A stretch of DNA of 64,000 bases from Psococerastis gibbosa (taxonomy: Eukaryota; Arthropoda; Insecta; Psocodea; Psocidae). The stretch covers positions 25,197,464 through 25,261,463 of the forward strand of contig OZ020490.1 of the NCBI GenBank assembly GCA_963971405.1, in the 5' to 3' direction. A program made the position numbers and the translations under genes. Of the stretch, positions 55,222 through 64,000 are shown piece by piece; the stretch's first letter is position 1; each line of letters opens with the position of its first letter. A model generated the notes under the pieces. That model was not told the origin of the DNA and searched no databases. It was given only the letters and a program-made list of their open reading frames with translations.

Positions 55222-55445
55222 CAGGACATGTAGCGTAGTGGTACGGTCTCTGACTTTCACTCGAAAGGTTGTTGGTTCGAGTCCCACACTGGCTACATTT
55301 TCTGGCCATGCTTCGGAGGGCATGTAAAGCAGGCGGTCCCGGGCGATCCTATTTGAGTGTAAGAGAGGGCTTTATAGCCCTAACTCCGCTAGGTTGGCTT
55401 AGTTATAGAAACAATAAAAAGTCCTTATTTATTTATTATTTATTT
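55222..55445 (+). mobile_element. tRNA-derived SINE, copy 3 (best preserved)
   Basis: A box TAGCGTAGTGGTACGG, B box GGTTCGAGTCCCACACTGG, body CTTCGGAGGGCATGTAAAGC and GGCGGTCCCGGGC. The tail ATAAAAAGTCCTTA is followed by TTTATT repeats. The same tail motif ends repeat family A. Confidence 0.85.
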
Positions 55446-55821
55446 ATATGTAATTTTTTACTTCGTATATTGAAGCTCATTTCATTTCATCTCGTGCATA
55501 TGTTTATGTCACCCCACTATTGGTAACGCTTCGTCCACCATACAAGTATGTTTTTACTGATCCAAGCAGTCGAAATAACATTGAAATGATGGTATTATGA
55601 AAAGGTATGTCGGAAGAAAGCGCGCGGGAAATCGTTAGAGTCCAAACGGGGGAGACCGGAAATGGGCTCTACTGCCACCGGAAGCTGGAGCCAATCTCTA
55701 GCAGACGCCTTTCTCGACAACTTGCCGCTGTTTTTATACTTTCCTTAATTAATATTTTCTTTCCTATTCACATTCGATGATAAAACCCCATAACTTGAAG
55801 TTCCGAGCAATGAGCAATGCG

Positions 55822-55950
55822 AGTCTTTACACGCCATGCGATTGGAGACGTGTCGTAACTCAACACGGGTACTAACCTACAGAGGCGACTGAAGAGGTCA
55901 ATCGGATACATTCATTAAATTGTTTGTATGCGATTAATCTTTTTTTAACC
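55822..55950 (-). repeat. Repeat B, inverted copy
   Basis: CGAGTCTTTACACGCCATGC through GATACATTCATTAAATTG is the reverse complement of the B consensus. Confidence 0.78.
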
Positions 55951-56784
55951 AAAAAAAAGCTTTCCTTGTACTCGGAATTAATAGGAAAGTAAAAATCCAA
56001 TCAAAACGAGCCCAGCCACGATATAAAACCACTATAGTTTGCAGAGAGAGATGCAGGCAACCCCTAATCGAGAGGGTAGCTTGCAATGGATCTCGAATTG
56101 ATAAGGGGAAGAAACGAACGTAGAACGAATTTAAATTTGGTTGCAAACTTGTGAATAACTCGACGGGAGGCCGTTTTCTATTGGTCTGTCATATATTGGC
56201 GCTATAATATTCGAGTATCGTTATAAACGTTTTTTGTCGTCAATTTTCCTTGCACACCGCGACTAAATCAATGCTTAGCTTATAGCCTTATTTTAATCAA
56301 GGGTGGTGCTACGGGATTGTAGATTTTATTGTCAACTTATAACTTGAAGATGGTACAAAGATTGACGAAAGTGTCCCCAAGAGATATGGGGCTATGTTAA
56401 AGAAGACTTTGCCGGCAAATCTAGTGATCAGTACAGAGACATCTAAAGAATTCTTTACTGGGCAATGTCTTGAACAAGACTTAGGCCAATTTAATGTATT
56501 ACATACTATTCTTCTTCCTCTTTATCTAGCTTGTTAGTACCCCCTTCACGTTGTCAAGGGACCCTCAATTCATACATAACACAACTTCTGCCGTTACCGA
56601 TATGAACCGATATATCTTTCCAGAAGCTATGACAGATGGCGTTTTTTTTTTTTTTAATATTCATTACACTATAATTTTATTTTTATTAGTATAAAATAAA
56701 ATGGTTTATTTTAGTTTGGTTTTTAAAAATAAAAAATTAAAATTAAAATTAAAATTAAAAATTAAAAAAATAAAATCGCGTAGA
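55951..56784. other. No gene seen
   Basis: Unassigned, ending in a (TAAAAT)n-like low-complexity stretch at about 56695-56772. Confidence 0.5.
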
Positions 56785-56940
56785 AACAATTTAATGAATG
56801 TGTCCGATTAACCTCTTCAATCACCTCACTAAGTCGCCTAATAGGTACTTGTGTCGAGTTGCGACACGTCTCCGAACGCAAGGTGTGTAGATACTCGCAC
56901 AAGTACAAGCACGCTACCACCTTGCCACCGAAGTCGCTAA
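56785..56940 (+). repeat. Repeat B, direct copy
   Basis: AATTTAATGAATGTGTCCGA through ACCACCTTGCCACCGAAGTC. Confidence 0.78.
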
Positions 56941-56975
56941 AGAATGGAACGTGTAATACTGGTGAATAACTCAAG

Positions 56976-57155
56976 CAAGGCCGTAGTCAGGATTTTTTTT
57001 CGGGGGGGAGGGGGAGGGTTAGAAATTTCATTGGGTATTACATAGTGGTTTTTATTTTTCCTCTCAAAATCCGATTCTATCTAGTATGAAGCCATTTCAT
57101 TTCGGGGGGGGGGGGGGGTTGAACCCCCATGAACCCCCCCTTGGCTACGGCCATG
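56976..57155. mobile_element. hAT MITE CAAGGCCGTAG with 8 bp target duplication
   Basis: 180 bp. CAAGGCCGTAGTCAGG is inverted as CTTGGCTACGGCCATG. AACTCAAG is duplicated on both sides (56968-56975 and 57156-57163). Both subterminal regions carry long G or C runs. Confidence 0.9.
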
Positions 57156-57529
57156 AACTCAAGAACAATGTAAAGTTAAATATTTGTATCTAGCCAACCT
57201 ATATAAATGAAATATTAGCAGCATGTGTGAAATTCCTATAAGGCACTCGACTGAAAAATCTCCCCTTCTTACGAAGGGGGGGGGGGGGTTAGCTGACGGG
57301 AAAGCAGGAGGTACAGAAAGGTCAGGAGGAGTGGTATTGATTCCCTGCGGTTTTTAGAGGTTTTTCTTTCAATTTGGAAACCTGCGGCTCCCACAGCTAT
57401 TTTTCTTCTCTTCCTCAAATCCCCATCCTCTGTTTTTTTTTTTTTTTTAAAATAACTTTTACAACATTTTTGCTGCAATTTGATTGAAAAACATGAAAAT
57501 TGAATGTGACGAAGCAGTATAAATTATAA

Positions 57530-57698
57530 TCCGGGATGATAGGCCATGGTCGTTCTGAAAGCTTACTTCCAAACGTTTAATAGTCGACATCTGCGGTTGA
57601 CATCTTCAGTGGAACTGCGTAGACTTCTAAGATTGTATCTCGGAGGCTCAGCAGTATTCAGAACGACCACGGCCTATCGTCCTATATTCAACTGCTTC
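57530..57698. mobile_element. Inverted-repeat element, ends GATAGGCCATGGTCGTTCTG
   Basis: GGGATGATAGGCCATGGTCG at the left is inverted at the right as GACCACGGCCTATCGTCC. Both are near CTGCTTCGTCAC or GACGAAGCAG. Related sequence (ACGGCCTATCATCCCGGATT) is at 45808-45830. Confidence 0.6.
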
Positions 57699-57744
57699 GT
57701 CACTTAACTCCGTCCGTGAAAGCCTTTGAAATTAAAATTGAATG

Positions 57745-58060
57745 TCTTCTAATTATTGGTAAAGGTGTAATATTGTTTAACAAAGTGTTAGTTGGACTTA
57801 TACTGCCTGTTGTGTTAATAGTAATTAGAGGCAGGGGCCTCACAGTCATCGAACAATTAGAAGGGAGCCCACGGTCAGGACAAGTGGACAACGTTTCGGG
57901 AGTGGGTGCTACTCATGAGGCTTAGCCCTGCGACAATGGGCTCCGCCCTAATTGTTCGATGACTGTGAAACCTTTGTCTTAAATTACTATTAACACAGCC
58001 TGCAATTTAAATCCAACTTACCCCTTGTTAACTAATCTTCTAATTACACCTGTGCCATGT
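57745..58060. repeat. Imperfect inverted repeat around AACAATTAG
   Basis: CACAGTCATCGAACAATTAG (57840-57860) is inverted at 57950-57970. Similarity continues outward through GTGTTAATAGTAATT and GTGTAAT.(A)TT on both sides. Looks like a fold-back element, class unknown. Confidence 0.6.
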
Positions 58061-58767
58061 AATTTACAAATTTCAATTGTCTAATTGTCTCTCTGTAATA
58101 AATATATACATTCTTTCTCCTTTAAATCTATTAAATCATAAGTGCGATTCTTAAACCAATAAATAATTGCGCCGAATAATTGGGGAATTTGTGTTTACAT
58201 TGTGATAATCCGGATCAGATAGAGTGGAGTCGGCTGGTAAGCCCCATTTAAGGGAAATACGAGGGTTGGCTACCCTATCCCTCCCCTATTGATCTCAAGA
58301 TTCCCTCTCCAAGACGTTATCAGGGCCGGATCAGGGCCATTAACACAATCATTGGGTCTCGGGACAGAGCCCCCCCCCCACCACACACACTTCGATTTTA
58401 TTATTTTTTATATTATAAAATTATATTATATATATTATATTATAAAAGTTTTGACGGGATTCCAAACTCCAACATAAATAAGTGTCTTTTAACACTGATG
58501 ATGATGATAAGGAAAAATAAAATAATTAGACCCGGTACACGTGGACGATTACAACATTTCCCGACGTCTTTCCATTGTAGGCTAGGGTTGGTAAAAGATT
58601 TCTTGCCGATTTCGGATTTCGGAAGCTCGAAAATGTACGGGTTTCCCCTAACAGTCCAACACGCCAGATCATAGAAATCTTCTGAAATAGACTTTGTGGG
58701 TTTGCACCAACCAATCAATTCCTACTGTTACGTCAATGTACGCAAATACTGTACTGTACTGTAGAAG

Positions 58768-59487
58768 CAGGGCCGGCATTAGGCTTCGGAGGCCCCTAGG
58801 CACAGTTTTCTGTGGGGGGCCCTCCCAAAAGAAGCAGCTCCATTGGCTTTCCCTCACTGTTTCACTGCAGGTGTAGAGTATAATAGGATGTTAGGAAAAG
58901 AAAGAAAGAAAGAAAGAAAATTGTCTTTATTTTCCATATGGGCGAATTTTGGGTCTTTCGGCTCACTCTTAGTAGTAGTATGGTTGGACACAGTCCCAGG
59001 CCACGGTGTGGGCCCATGGGACAGTGGACCTCCTGATTATAGTGGATTCCGAACCACTTGGGAAACACAGTGAAGTCACACGATTAGTTCGGAGGTGACC
59101 AGGACAAGTCCTACCATGTTTCCCTACCGGCACTGTGCTCACGACCAAGTTATCTGCATCTTTGAACCTGCTCTGGTCCGCTGGATTCAACTTGGTATGA
59201 CGGCCGGCCCACTCTTACAATTAACCCAGGAAAAGAGGGAATAATAAAAATAAGAGCATAATACTTAAATTTCATTGTTGTAACGGTAACGTGTCACTGT
59301 CAGGTGTAATTAATGCCACCACACTAAATTTCCCGCCATAATAAAAATTTAAAATTATTTTTGTCACAAGAAATTCCCTTATTTTTTACTTATTAAATTC
59401 GTGTTTTTTTTTAATTTTGTGGGGGCCCCTTTCGTGTGAGGGCCCCTAGGCAGCTGCCTACTCTGTCTATTCCTAAATCCGGGCCTG
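58768..59487. mobile_element. hAT-like element CAGGGCCGGCATTAGG (720 bp) with nested repeat
   Basis: Left CAGGGCCGGCATTAGGC and right TAAATCCGGGCCTG, each next to GGCCCCTAGGCA inverted. Flanks TGTAGAAG and TGGAGAAG match at 7 of 8. A copy of repeat C (about 59015-59215) has inserted within it. Confidence 0.82.
59010..59215 (+). repeat. Repeat C, variant copy nested in a hAT-like element
   Basis: GGACAGTGGACCTCCTGATT through CAACTTGGTATGACGGCCGG. Nearly identical to 38128-38350. Confidence 0.75.
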
Positions 59488-59555
59488 TGGAGAAGAACCT
59501 GTACTGTTGGAGAAATACGTTTGTTTATTTTCTTCATAACCTAACCCAACACCTA

Positions 59556-59812
59556 CGATGACTCGTGTCTGTACTTGGTTAAGTCATGCTTTCGCCTGTT
59601 TTTTGTCATTGCGTCAATGGTAAGCTTGTCTCAGCTTGTCCATTATCGCTCGTAGCCAGTGTAGGCTGACATCGAGAATGTATCACAATTTGCCATTGCC
59701 CAAAAATTTCATACTGAAACAATACAAATAATATCCAAAATACATGTGGTCGTTGGCTTTGAACAAGAGCCCTATGGGCTAGTAGGGCTGGGTCCATAAA
59801 AAGTCATTAAAA
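59556..59812 (+). repeat. Repeat A, copy 6
   Basis: From GATGACTCGTGTCTGTACTT to GGGTCCATAAAAAGTCATTA. It lies just beyond the 58768-59487 hAT-like element. Confidence 0.82.
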
Positions 59813-59929
59813 TTTTTTTTATAAAAAAAACACCTAGGATGGAAAAGTCGCAAAAAACCCAACGGTGAGAATCATCGGCGGGTACTGGGCCTAAAAAGTC
59901 TAAAATATTATTTTATAAAATACCTGCAT

Positions 59930-60495
59930 ATTCTAATAATTTAGGAGCTTGGTTACAAACGTGGCCAACTCCATTTTTTTTACAAAATGGAGTTTTGATC
60001 CGACCTTGCAGAAAATTTTAATGTCCACCTGCACGTTGTAAAATAAAGTGACAAAAGCAGCCAGATTGCGCACTGAAGCGCTGAAAAGTCTAGGGTTACC
60101 TATAAACTTAATGCAATTTTCAGCAGAAAATCCACTCTCCTGAAAAATTCTACAACTTGGAGTTGGCCATGTTTGTAAACAGCCTCCTCAATTAATTATT
60201 AGGGCTCTATATTAGGCAGGTATTGTCATCCGCCATTTTTTATCCATTATAAGTCTGGTGTATAAGCCAAGCATTGGGCGTTTACCTATTTATTATTAGA
60301 AATTTATCGTTGTTTATTTATTTTTTATATAAAAAACGTTCTACCAATTAGGGAAGTGTTTCATAAAAAAATACTAAAACTTGTTTTCGTTTTTTTCAAT
60401 CTTTTACTTTTCTTAAAAATAATTACAATACTTAGCATATAGGAAATATAGGATAAAAAATGGCGGATGACAATACCCGGGTATATAGTGCCTTA
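59930..60495. repeat. Two adjacent inverted repeats (fold-back elements)
   Basis: First pair: ACAAACGTGGCCAACTCC (near 59957) against GGAGTTGGCCATGTTTGT (near 60160). Second pair: GGTATTGTCATCCGCCATTT (about 60219) against AAATGGCGGATGACAATACC (about 60457). They look like two MITEs end to end. Confidence 0.65.
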
Positions 60496-60502
60496 TTAAT
60501 TA

Positions 60503-61137
60503 TCAATGACCTGAATATATTGTAAAGGCTGAAATGGGGAGGGCCATATTATTACTCAATACAATACCCTTACAATTCATCAAAATGTTATTTTCACCAG
60601 GATTGATTGAATTATTCGACCCGAATAAGCTAAATTTAACCACCCCTGGGGGATGGCTGTTTCGATAATGGTCATAAGGGATGTTAACAGAATATTGCTG
60701 TATTACTTCCACATGGAGAAATACTCATTGTCGCGAAAGTAGCAAAGGGTCTTCAATGCATTGAAATAATTGGCCGTATGCGCCAGTATGAAGATGTTCT
60801 CGTTGTTGATGGGTGGGGTAGCCTGTGTCAATACCCCCACGAAATCATAAAGAGTTTTGGCAGGCGTTTGACTATGTCCGGCTTCCGCCTGTTTCAATAT
60901 GTCAATAAAACCCCGTAATACGACAGCTCAATGAAGGCTAGGCCTGAGGACTGGTAGAGGTTCCTCCCTCTTGACCACTGTTCTATTTTGGGGGATGTTG
61001 AAAATTCTAGACAGTGGCGTCGTGGAAGGAACCAGTAGAAGCATGGAAGCAATTGAGTGTTTTCTATTGCTTTCTAACATAATTATACATTTCTCAGCAT
61101 GATTGGCTTGTCCTAAAGCGTTCGCGAAAAGGCGTGC
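60503..61137 (-). pseudogene. Unrecognised decayed reading frame (~210 codons, one stop, one frameshift)
   Basis: From 61137 down to 60703 the minus strand is one frame of about 144 codons broken by a single TGA at 60928-60930. After a one-step frameshift near 60710 another open frame runs to 60503. Composition looks protein-like (for example LYDFVGVLTQATPPINNENI and HPPGVVKFSLFG), unlike the low-complexity frames around it. I do not recognise the family. It could be a retroelement, an old viral copy or a host gene remnant. A MITE abuts its upstream end. Confidence 0.4.
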
Positions 61138-61310
61138 CAGGGACGGATCCAAGCCATTGGGGGGGGGGGGGGTAGTTATGGGTCAAAATAGAACAAACAT
61201 GTGTAGTATCGATTAAATTAGAGCGTAATAAATTAACTTACTATAGATTTAATCAATTTTGGGCATCTACCTTCCCTGCCCCCTCCCCTTGTATGCGTCC
61301 AAGGCTCCAA
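61138..61310. mobile_element. GGGACGGATCC-type MITE
   Basis: Begins CAGGGACGGATCCAAGCC with a G run and TAGTTATGGGTCAAAATAG, and ends CCCTTGTATGCGTCC. It adjoins the decayed reading frame at 60503-61137. Confidence 0.72.
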
Positions 61311-62399
61311 CGCCTCCAACTAACCTATGGAACACCCTTTTGAGTACAAGCTTCTCTGCCACCAAATTGAAAAAAACACACTACGGTAACTATTATGTCA
61401 GTAACAACAACACCGGCAAACTAACTACAAACCAGAAAGCGCGTTTACCCACACGGGTCTGGCGCTTATAATAAAAATAAAAAATAAATAAATAAAAATA
61501 AAAATGTCAGTAAATGTGTCTGCATTTAAAAATGGATGTTCATGGTCATGTCTTAGGTCTGAACTTCTAACACAAATGAGAGTAAAACTGCAGTGAAATC
61601 AGATAAAAATGTCTGTATAAATAGGTAACTTATCTGACAGGTTTGTCTAACCATCAAATCGATTCGAAACTTCCCTAAGAAAACCTAAGGGTAGAGGCAA
61701 TCGTCCTGAAAGCAGGGAGTGGGGGGAGGGGGTTTACGGTATTGTAGTAATGGATACGGTAACCCCTCGCCCCCCCCCCCTTGAAATCATCCCTCCCCGC
61801 GTCACCAACAGCTAACCTCCCCTTCTTGCGAGGAGCAATGGCGTCTGTTATGTCTGCTTCAAGTAGCTTCTTTGAGTTATAATAGAATTTTGGGCTTTCT
61901 AGAGAGCACGTAGCTTTTTTTTGTAGTTTGGGGAGGGGAGGGATGCAGGAGAAACCATTTTCAGGTGTTAGCATTCCTAGGTTGGGCTATTTTTTTATTT
62001 TATAAAAAAACTTGGATGTGGGACTTAATAATGAGATCAAATTTGCGCCGAGACACTAGCGGATCCAGCTATGGGCTGATGGGGCTATAGCCTCCCCCCC
62101 CCCCGTCTTCTTACATAACTCACATTAGATTAAAGGGACTTTCAATTTTTGTCAACGACATTTTCACGCAACCTACGGCAGCCACGCATCCGGCTACAAT
62201 GGGCTCAGAGTGTCGCTATGCCTTCGTAGTGATATTGAAGGGACGGCCGAGGAGGTTTAGCATCCGCACAGAATGCAACTGGTCTTTGAATAGCTTTTTA
62301 TATATATATATATATAGCTACGTATGTACATATACATACATATATATGTATGTAACAGCATGGTGGATAGTATCGTATAGTAATCCTGCCTGTTCTTAT
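61311..62399. other. No gene seen
   Basis: Mixed AT-rich and C-run sequence, with a TA/CA-rich stretch at 62297-62355. A 99-codon frame on the minus strand (61675-61974) has no recognisable motif. Confidence 0.5.
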
Positions 62400-62795
62400 A
62401 TGGTGAAGCATAGGCTTTGACAAAGAAAGAATCAAGAGCGCTGGCTGTTTTCGAGAACAAGATGTTACGGAGAATATTCGGAAGAGTTTTTGAAAACAAC
62501 AGATGGAGAATCCGAACGAACGAAGAAATTCACCAACTCTTCGGCTCGCCAGACATCACACAAACACTACGAAGCAGAAGGCTCCAGTGGATGGGACACG
62601 TCGTCCGTATGCCAAAGAACAGCACAAGCAGTATGGGTGGCATGTCCCAACAGAAGAAGACATTTGGGCCGTCCGAGACGACGCTATGGCGACCAGCTAA
62701 AGGAAGATGTGCAGGAAGTTGGCCTTCGGGCCCATGAGTGGCGTGGCCTGGCGAAGGACAGGATCCGTTGGCGTGGTGTTGTGAATGCGGCCTAA
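62400..62795 (+). pseudogene. RTE-like LINE ORF 3' end with one nonsense codon and one frameshift
   Basis: CLFLYGEA, then TAG where related elements have Trp, then ALTKKESRALAVFENKMLRR, EEIHQLFG and RRLQWMGHVVRMPKN. The frame then shifts to RRRHLGRPRRRYGDQL, LKEDVQEVGL and the stop after GVVNAA. Order and motifs (YG-ETW, RRLQW-GHV-RM, GRPR-RW) are those of RTE/BovB-type ORF2 C-termini. Confidence 0.75.
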
Positions 62796-63508
62796 AGTCC
62801 CCCAGGGCTGACAGCGCCACCTTAAGCATAGTAGTATATGTTTATATTGTACTTGTAATCCATACATTACAATACAAGTAATCAAAGTGAGTTTACTACC
62901 TTTATTAGGTATACAAAATAACATATATGGCATGACCCCCTCCAAAATGGACAGCTGAATACGCCCAACGCCATTGTAAAGAGGCTAATAATATCTCTTA
63001 CGTACAACTCATTCAAGTCAATAAGTTTACAAACAAATAAACACAAATTGCTCTAAGTACCTACCCTTCTTCGACACCCTCAGCCCCCTTTGAGCTTTTA
63101 ATCTAGTCTAGGATAACAGCACTCATGGACCGCAGGGACTCGCGAAAGTCCCGGGGGTACCTTTGACAAGGCTCCTATACACTACAAGCTATTACAATCA
63201 ATTTTTCTACCCTCCGTTGCAAATGTCAGTGAAGAACTCTTGGGGGTTGAAGCCAGCAGATTCGAAGGGGGGTAGGAATTTCCACCCCTCCACTCTTCTG
63301 CTTGATCCAAATGTCATTTCTAGTTATTGGAGTGTCGAGTTTTGCAAAACTGAATCAATCATTGGTCTTATTGTTATAGCGAACATACTGGCTGTTTGGG
63401 GGGTCAACATTACTTAGAATGTGAGAAAATGATATTGTAATATTTTTGTTTATAAATACATAATTGACCCCAGTTTGTAAATATCATATGGCTGGTTGCC
63501 TCTGCTTA
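62796..63508. other. No gene seen
   Basis: Unassigned between the RTE-like remnant and the MITE at 63509. Confidence 0.5.
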
Positions 63509-63670
63509 GGCGGGTATTCCACATACGTCAATCGTCAATGAAAAATTGAAAAATGACGTTTTAGCAGACATTAAGGACATACTAAAAATTCTGCTACCAC
63601 GTCAATTTACGTCATTGTTACGTCATCTTTCAATTTTTCATTGACGATTGACGTATGTGGAATACCCGCC
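63509..63670. mobile_element. Palindromic MITE, GGCG-GGT-ATTCC termini, copy 4
   Basis: 162 bp and almost identical inside to 45425-45586, but the terminal triplet is GGT (left) and ACC (right) instead of CCC and GGG. Both ends have changed together. Flanks are TTA and ATA. Confidence 0.9.
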
Positions 63671-63852
63671 ATAATCTGGCGACAAACTAAAGGTGCTAGG
63701 GGATGCTCCTTAGTATAATGAATCCGAATAACTTCTTCAGTCACCTCATTCGGAGACTTAGGTAGGATTCTTTTGTAGTAACCTTTCAGATCGACCACGA
63801 CCTATTTGCCCCGTTTCTCCGGTTCCATTAGTATATTGCTGTCATGTTTGTA

Positions 63853-64000
63853 CTACGGCTATTCCATCTGTCAATAATCCGTCATTTGCGCATCAATAAT
63901 AAGTCTCTACCATATTATAACTTAATTTATTTAATAGATAAGATAATAAGATAGTATTTACTGTGTCTTTTTATAACCACGTTTAGAATAAGTTCTTTTT
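63853..64000. mobile_element. Left part of a GCT-type MITE, cut by the window end
   Basis: It starts GGCTATTCCATCTGTCAATAA, as in 43907-44464, and continues with AAGTCTCTACCATATTATAA, found also in 47288-47465. The right end is outside the window. Confidence 0.7.

Noticed and set aside
55222-55300. tRNA gene suggested by A and B boxes
   Set aside because: No acceptor stem or anticodon arm, and three dispersed copies share a non-tRNA body, so it is a SINE.

Overview
This is eukaryotic nuclear DNA, AT-rich and packed with repeats. Two intron-containing protein genes are recognisable, both on the minus strand. The protein signatures (an arthropod-type Pax2/5/8 with the stretch IVRNKAAEKAKH, and a haem-pathway oxidase) point to an arthropod, most likely an insect. 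I cannot resolve the order.

Gene 1 (7493-12687, minus) is a complete protoporphyrinogen oxidase (PPOX). Its six exons join in frame to 472 codons, but only if intron 2 uses a GC donor. Gene 2 (24422-40649, minus, 5' end missing) is the 3' part of a Pax2/5/8 (shaven/sparkling-type) transcription factor gene. Six exons run from the last codons of the paired domain through the octapeptide YSISGILGI and the partial homeodomain region to the C-terminal transactivation tail. The paired-domain exons were not found between 41 and 64 kb, so they probably lie beyond the window. The acceptor and first part of the octapeptide exon are present three times in tandem, in frame (153 bp units).

The rest is mobile-element territory. 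It holds: palindromic MITEs with GGCG-NNN-ATTCC termini; MITEs with TTAAGAGG termini; small hAT-type elements with 8 bp target duplications and long G/C runs; one TTAA (piggyBac-like) MITE; tRNA-derived SINEs; several other SINE-like repeat families (called A, B and C here); an unclassified ~0.85 kb repeat in two inverted copies; decayed LINE ORF ends; and a 2.3 kb element with ~190 bp inverted repeats and a broken C2H2 zinc-finger exon, inserted about 120 bp upstream of the PPOX start codon. From 41 to 64 kb I see only repeats and unrecognised sequence.

The most unusual observations are three. (1) In ten complete GGCG-NNN-ATTCC elements the variable triplet differs between elements but is always matched between the two ends of the same element. 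(2) The Pax gene carries a young, frame-preserving triplication of a splice acceptor plus exon start. (3) PPOX has a GC/GT tandem donor only 4 nt apart.
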